Source: Candidatus Caenarcanum sp. (GTDB taxonomy: Bacteria; Cyanobacteriota; Vampirovibrionia; Gastranaerophilales; UBA9971). From it: a stretch of 5,576 bases of DNA. The position numbers and the translations under genes were made by a program. The stretch is taken from assembly GCA_020720345.1 (NCBI GenBank), contig DYOT01000096.1, forward strand, positions 1 to 5,576, written 5' to 3'. The notes below the pieces were generated by a model. It did no database searches. It was not told where the DNA came from and saw nothing but the letters and a program-made list of their open reading frames with translations. Positions 4,934-5,576 of the stretch are shown one piece after another. Every line of letters starts with the position of its first letter. The first letter of the stretch is position 1.

Positions 4934-5560
4934 ATGACTGAAAGACACGATTACGAAGAAAGAAAAGTAACAAGATATTCAAACCTGGCTTATTCAGGGA
5001 TTAAATTACTTGATATATCCTGTAAATTTGAAAATATTAACTATAAACCGCAAATAAAGTCTGCTATTTTTGCTTTATGGCACGGATGGCAGTATGGTTT
5101 GCTTGGAGTGCCAGCCAGAAAAGACCTGCATCTCTTAATAAGCCCGAGCCTGGACGGGGAAATCATCGCAAGAGTTACCGGAAAACTTGGATTTTCAACG
5201 GTAAGAGGCTCTATGAAACGAGACGGGACAAAGGCATTAAGAGAAATTTTAAAAATTCTAAAAGCCGATAAATCTGTTGCCTATACTGTAGATGGACCGA
5301 AAGGACCGATTCATGAAGTTAAGGAAGGTGTAATAAGGATTGCACAAATGTCGCAAAAGCCTATAATTCCATTTGTGCCTTCTTCAAATTGGAAAATCGA
5401 AATAAATTCGTGGGATAAGTATAAAATACCTTTTCCTTTTGCTACTGTGAAAAATATTTACGGCAAACCAATTTATGTTCCCCGGGAAGCTTCTGAAGAA
5501 GATATTGAAGCATATAGATTGCAGCTTGAAAATGAACTTTTCAGGCTTGCTGAAAAATAA
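4934..5560 (+). CDS. DUF374 acyltransferase, LpxJ-like lipid A secondary acyltransferase
   Basis: A 208-residue member of the DUF374 / lysophospholipid acyltransferase-like family. Recognisable family blocks are FALWHGWQYG (46-55), LISPSLDGEIIARV (68-81), GFSTVRGSMKRDGTKAL (86-102), YTVDGPKGPIHEVKEGV (117-133), QKPIIPF (141-147) and SWDKYKIPFPF (159-169). DUF374 includes LpxJ of Helicobacter and Campylobacter, an acyltransferase that adds secondary acyl chains to lipid A. Here the gene starts one base after lpxB in a lipid A operon, which supports a similar role, probably at the cytoplasmic face of the inner membrane. The classical HX4D motif of LpxL-type enzymes is not seen; the His of WHG (residue 50) is the likely counterpart. 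The exact acyl donor and attachment position cannot be read from the sequence. The ATG has no clear Shine-Dalgarno and probably relies on coupling. The remaining 16 bases to the window edge show no terminator. Confidence 0.88.
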   Translation: MTERHDYEERKVTRYSNLAYSGIKLLDISCKFENINYKPQIKSAIFALWHGWQYGLLGVPARKDLHLLISPSLDGEIIARVTGKLGFSTVRGSMKRDGTKALREILKILKADKSVAYTVDGPKGPIHEVKEGVIRIAQMSQKPIIPFVPSSNWKIEINSWDKYKIPFPFATVKNIYGKPIYVPREASEEDIEAYRLQLENELFRLAEK

Positions 5561-5576
5561 GAGTTAATTTAAGTTA

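Noticed and set aside
5077..5271. A 64-codon plus-strand frame inside the DUF374 gene
   Set aside because: It is an alternative frame of a conserved coding region (it spans the SPSLDGE block) and has no family resemblance.
5561..5576. Terminator after the DUF374 gene
   Set aside because: Only 16 bases remain and they form no stem with a T-tract. The operon may continue beyond the window.
1..5576. CRISPR array, tRNA, rRNA or insertion sequence
   Set aside because: No regularly spaced direct repeats, cloverleaf, rRNA-like stretch, transposase frame or target-site duplication was seen on either strand.

Overview
The window is AT-rich, densely coded and typical of a Gram-negative bacterium that makes lipid A. 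Three consecutive genes belong to that pathway: lpxI, lpxB and a DUF374 acyltransferase. The hflX gene carries the long N-terminal extension that I associate with clostridial-type HflX. An AT-rich genome with LpxI-type lipid A synthesis and this HflX form would fit a diderm lineage such as Negativicutes or gut Melainabacteria (Gastranaerophilales). That placement is inference from memory and is not proven by the sequence.

Layout. Bases 2-139 hold the 3' end of an unidentified gene. Twelve bases after its stop comes an XRE-type helix-turn-helix protein (152-568), arranged like a small two-gene regulatory or toxin-antitoxin unit. Convergent to it, on the minus strand, is hflX (614-2254, probably extending to 2305), encoding a ribosome-associated GTPase. 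Its N-terminal part contains a complete JAMM/MPN metal-site motif. The intergenic stretch 2306-2548 holds no gene. It contains a nested set of palindromes (2337-2417), a likely Shine-Dalgarno for an ATT start of hflX, a possible minus-strand -10 box, a plus-strand sigma70-like promoter (about 2447-2475) and three phased TTTAAA boxes.

The plus-strand transcript then carries a VapB-like antitoxin (2549-2761) and an overlapping, broken VapC PIN toxin (2740-2950). The toxin keeps only its N-terminal half plus an out-of-frame tail. Next comes the tightly packed lipid A cassette lpxI (2972-3787), lpxB (3784-4932) and DUF374/LpxJ-like (4934-5560). LpxI cleaves UDP-2,3-diacylglucosamine to lipid X, and LpxB joins lipid X with another UDP-diacylglucosamine to make the disaccharide. 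The last protein probably adds a secondary acyl chain. No clear promoter is visible directly in front of lpxI, so the lipid A genes may be read from the toxin-antitoxin promoter.

The points most worth a second look are the JAMM-HflX fusion, the odd start region of hflX (ATT start three bases after an in-frame TAG that closes a mini-ORF), the internally deleted VapC directly upstream of an essential-type operon, and the palindrome cluster.
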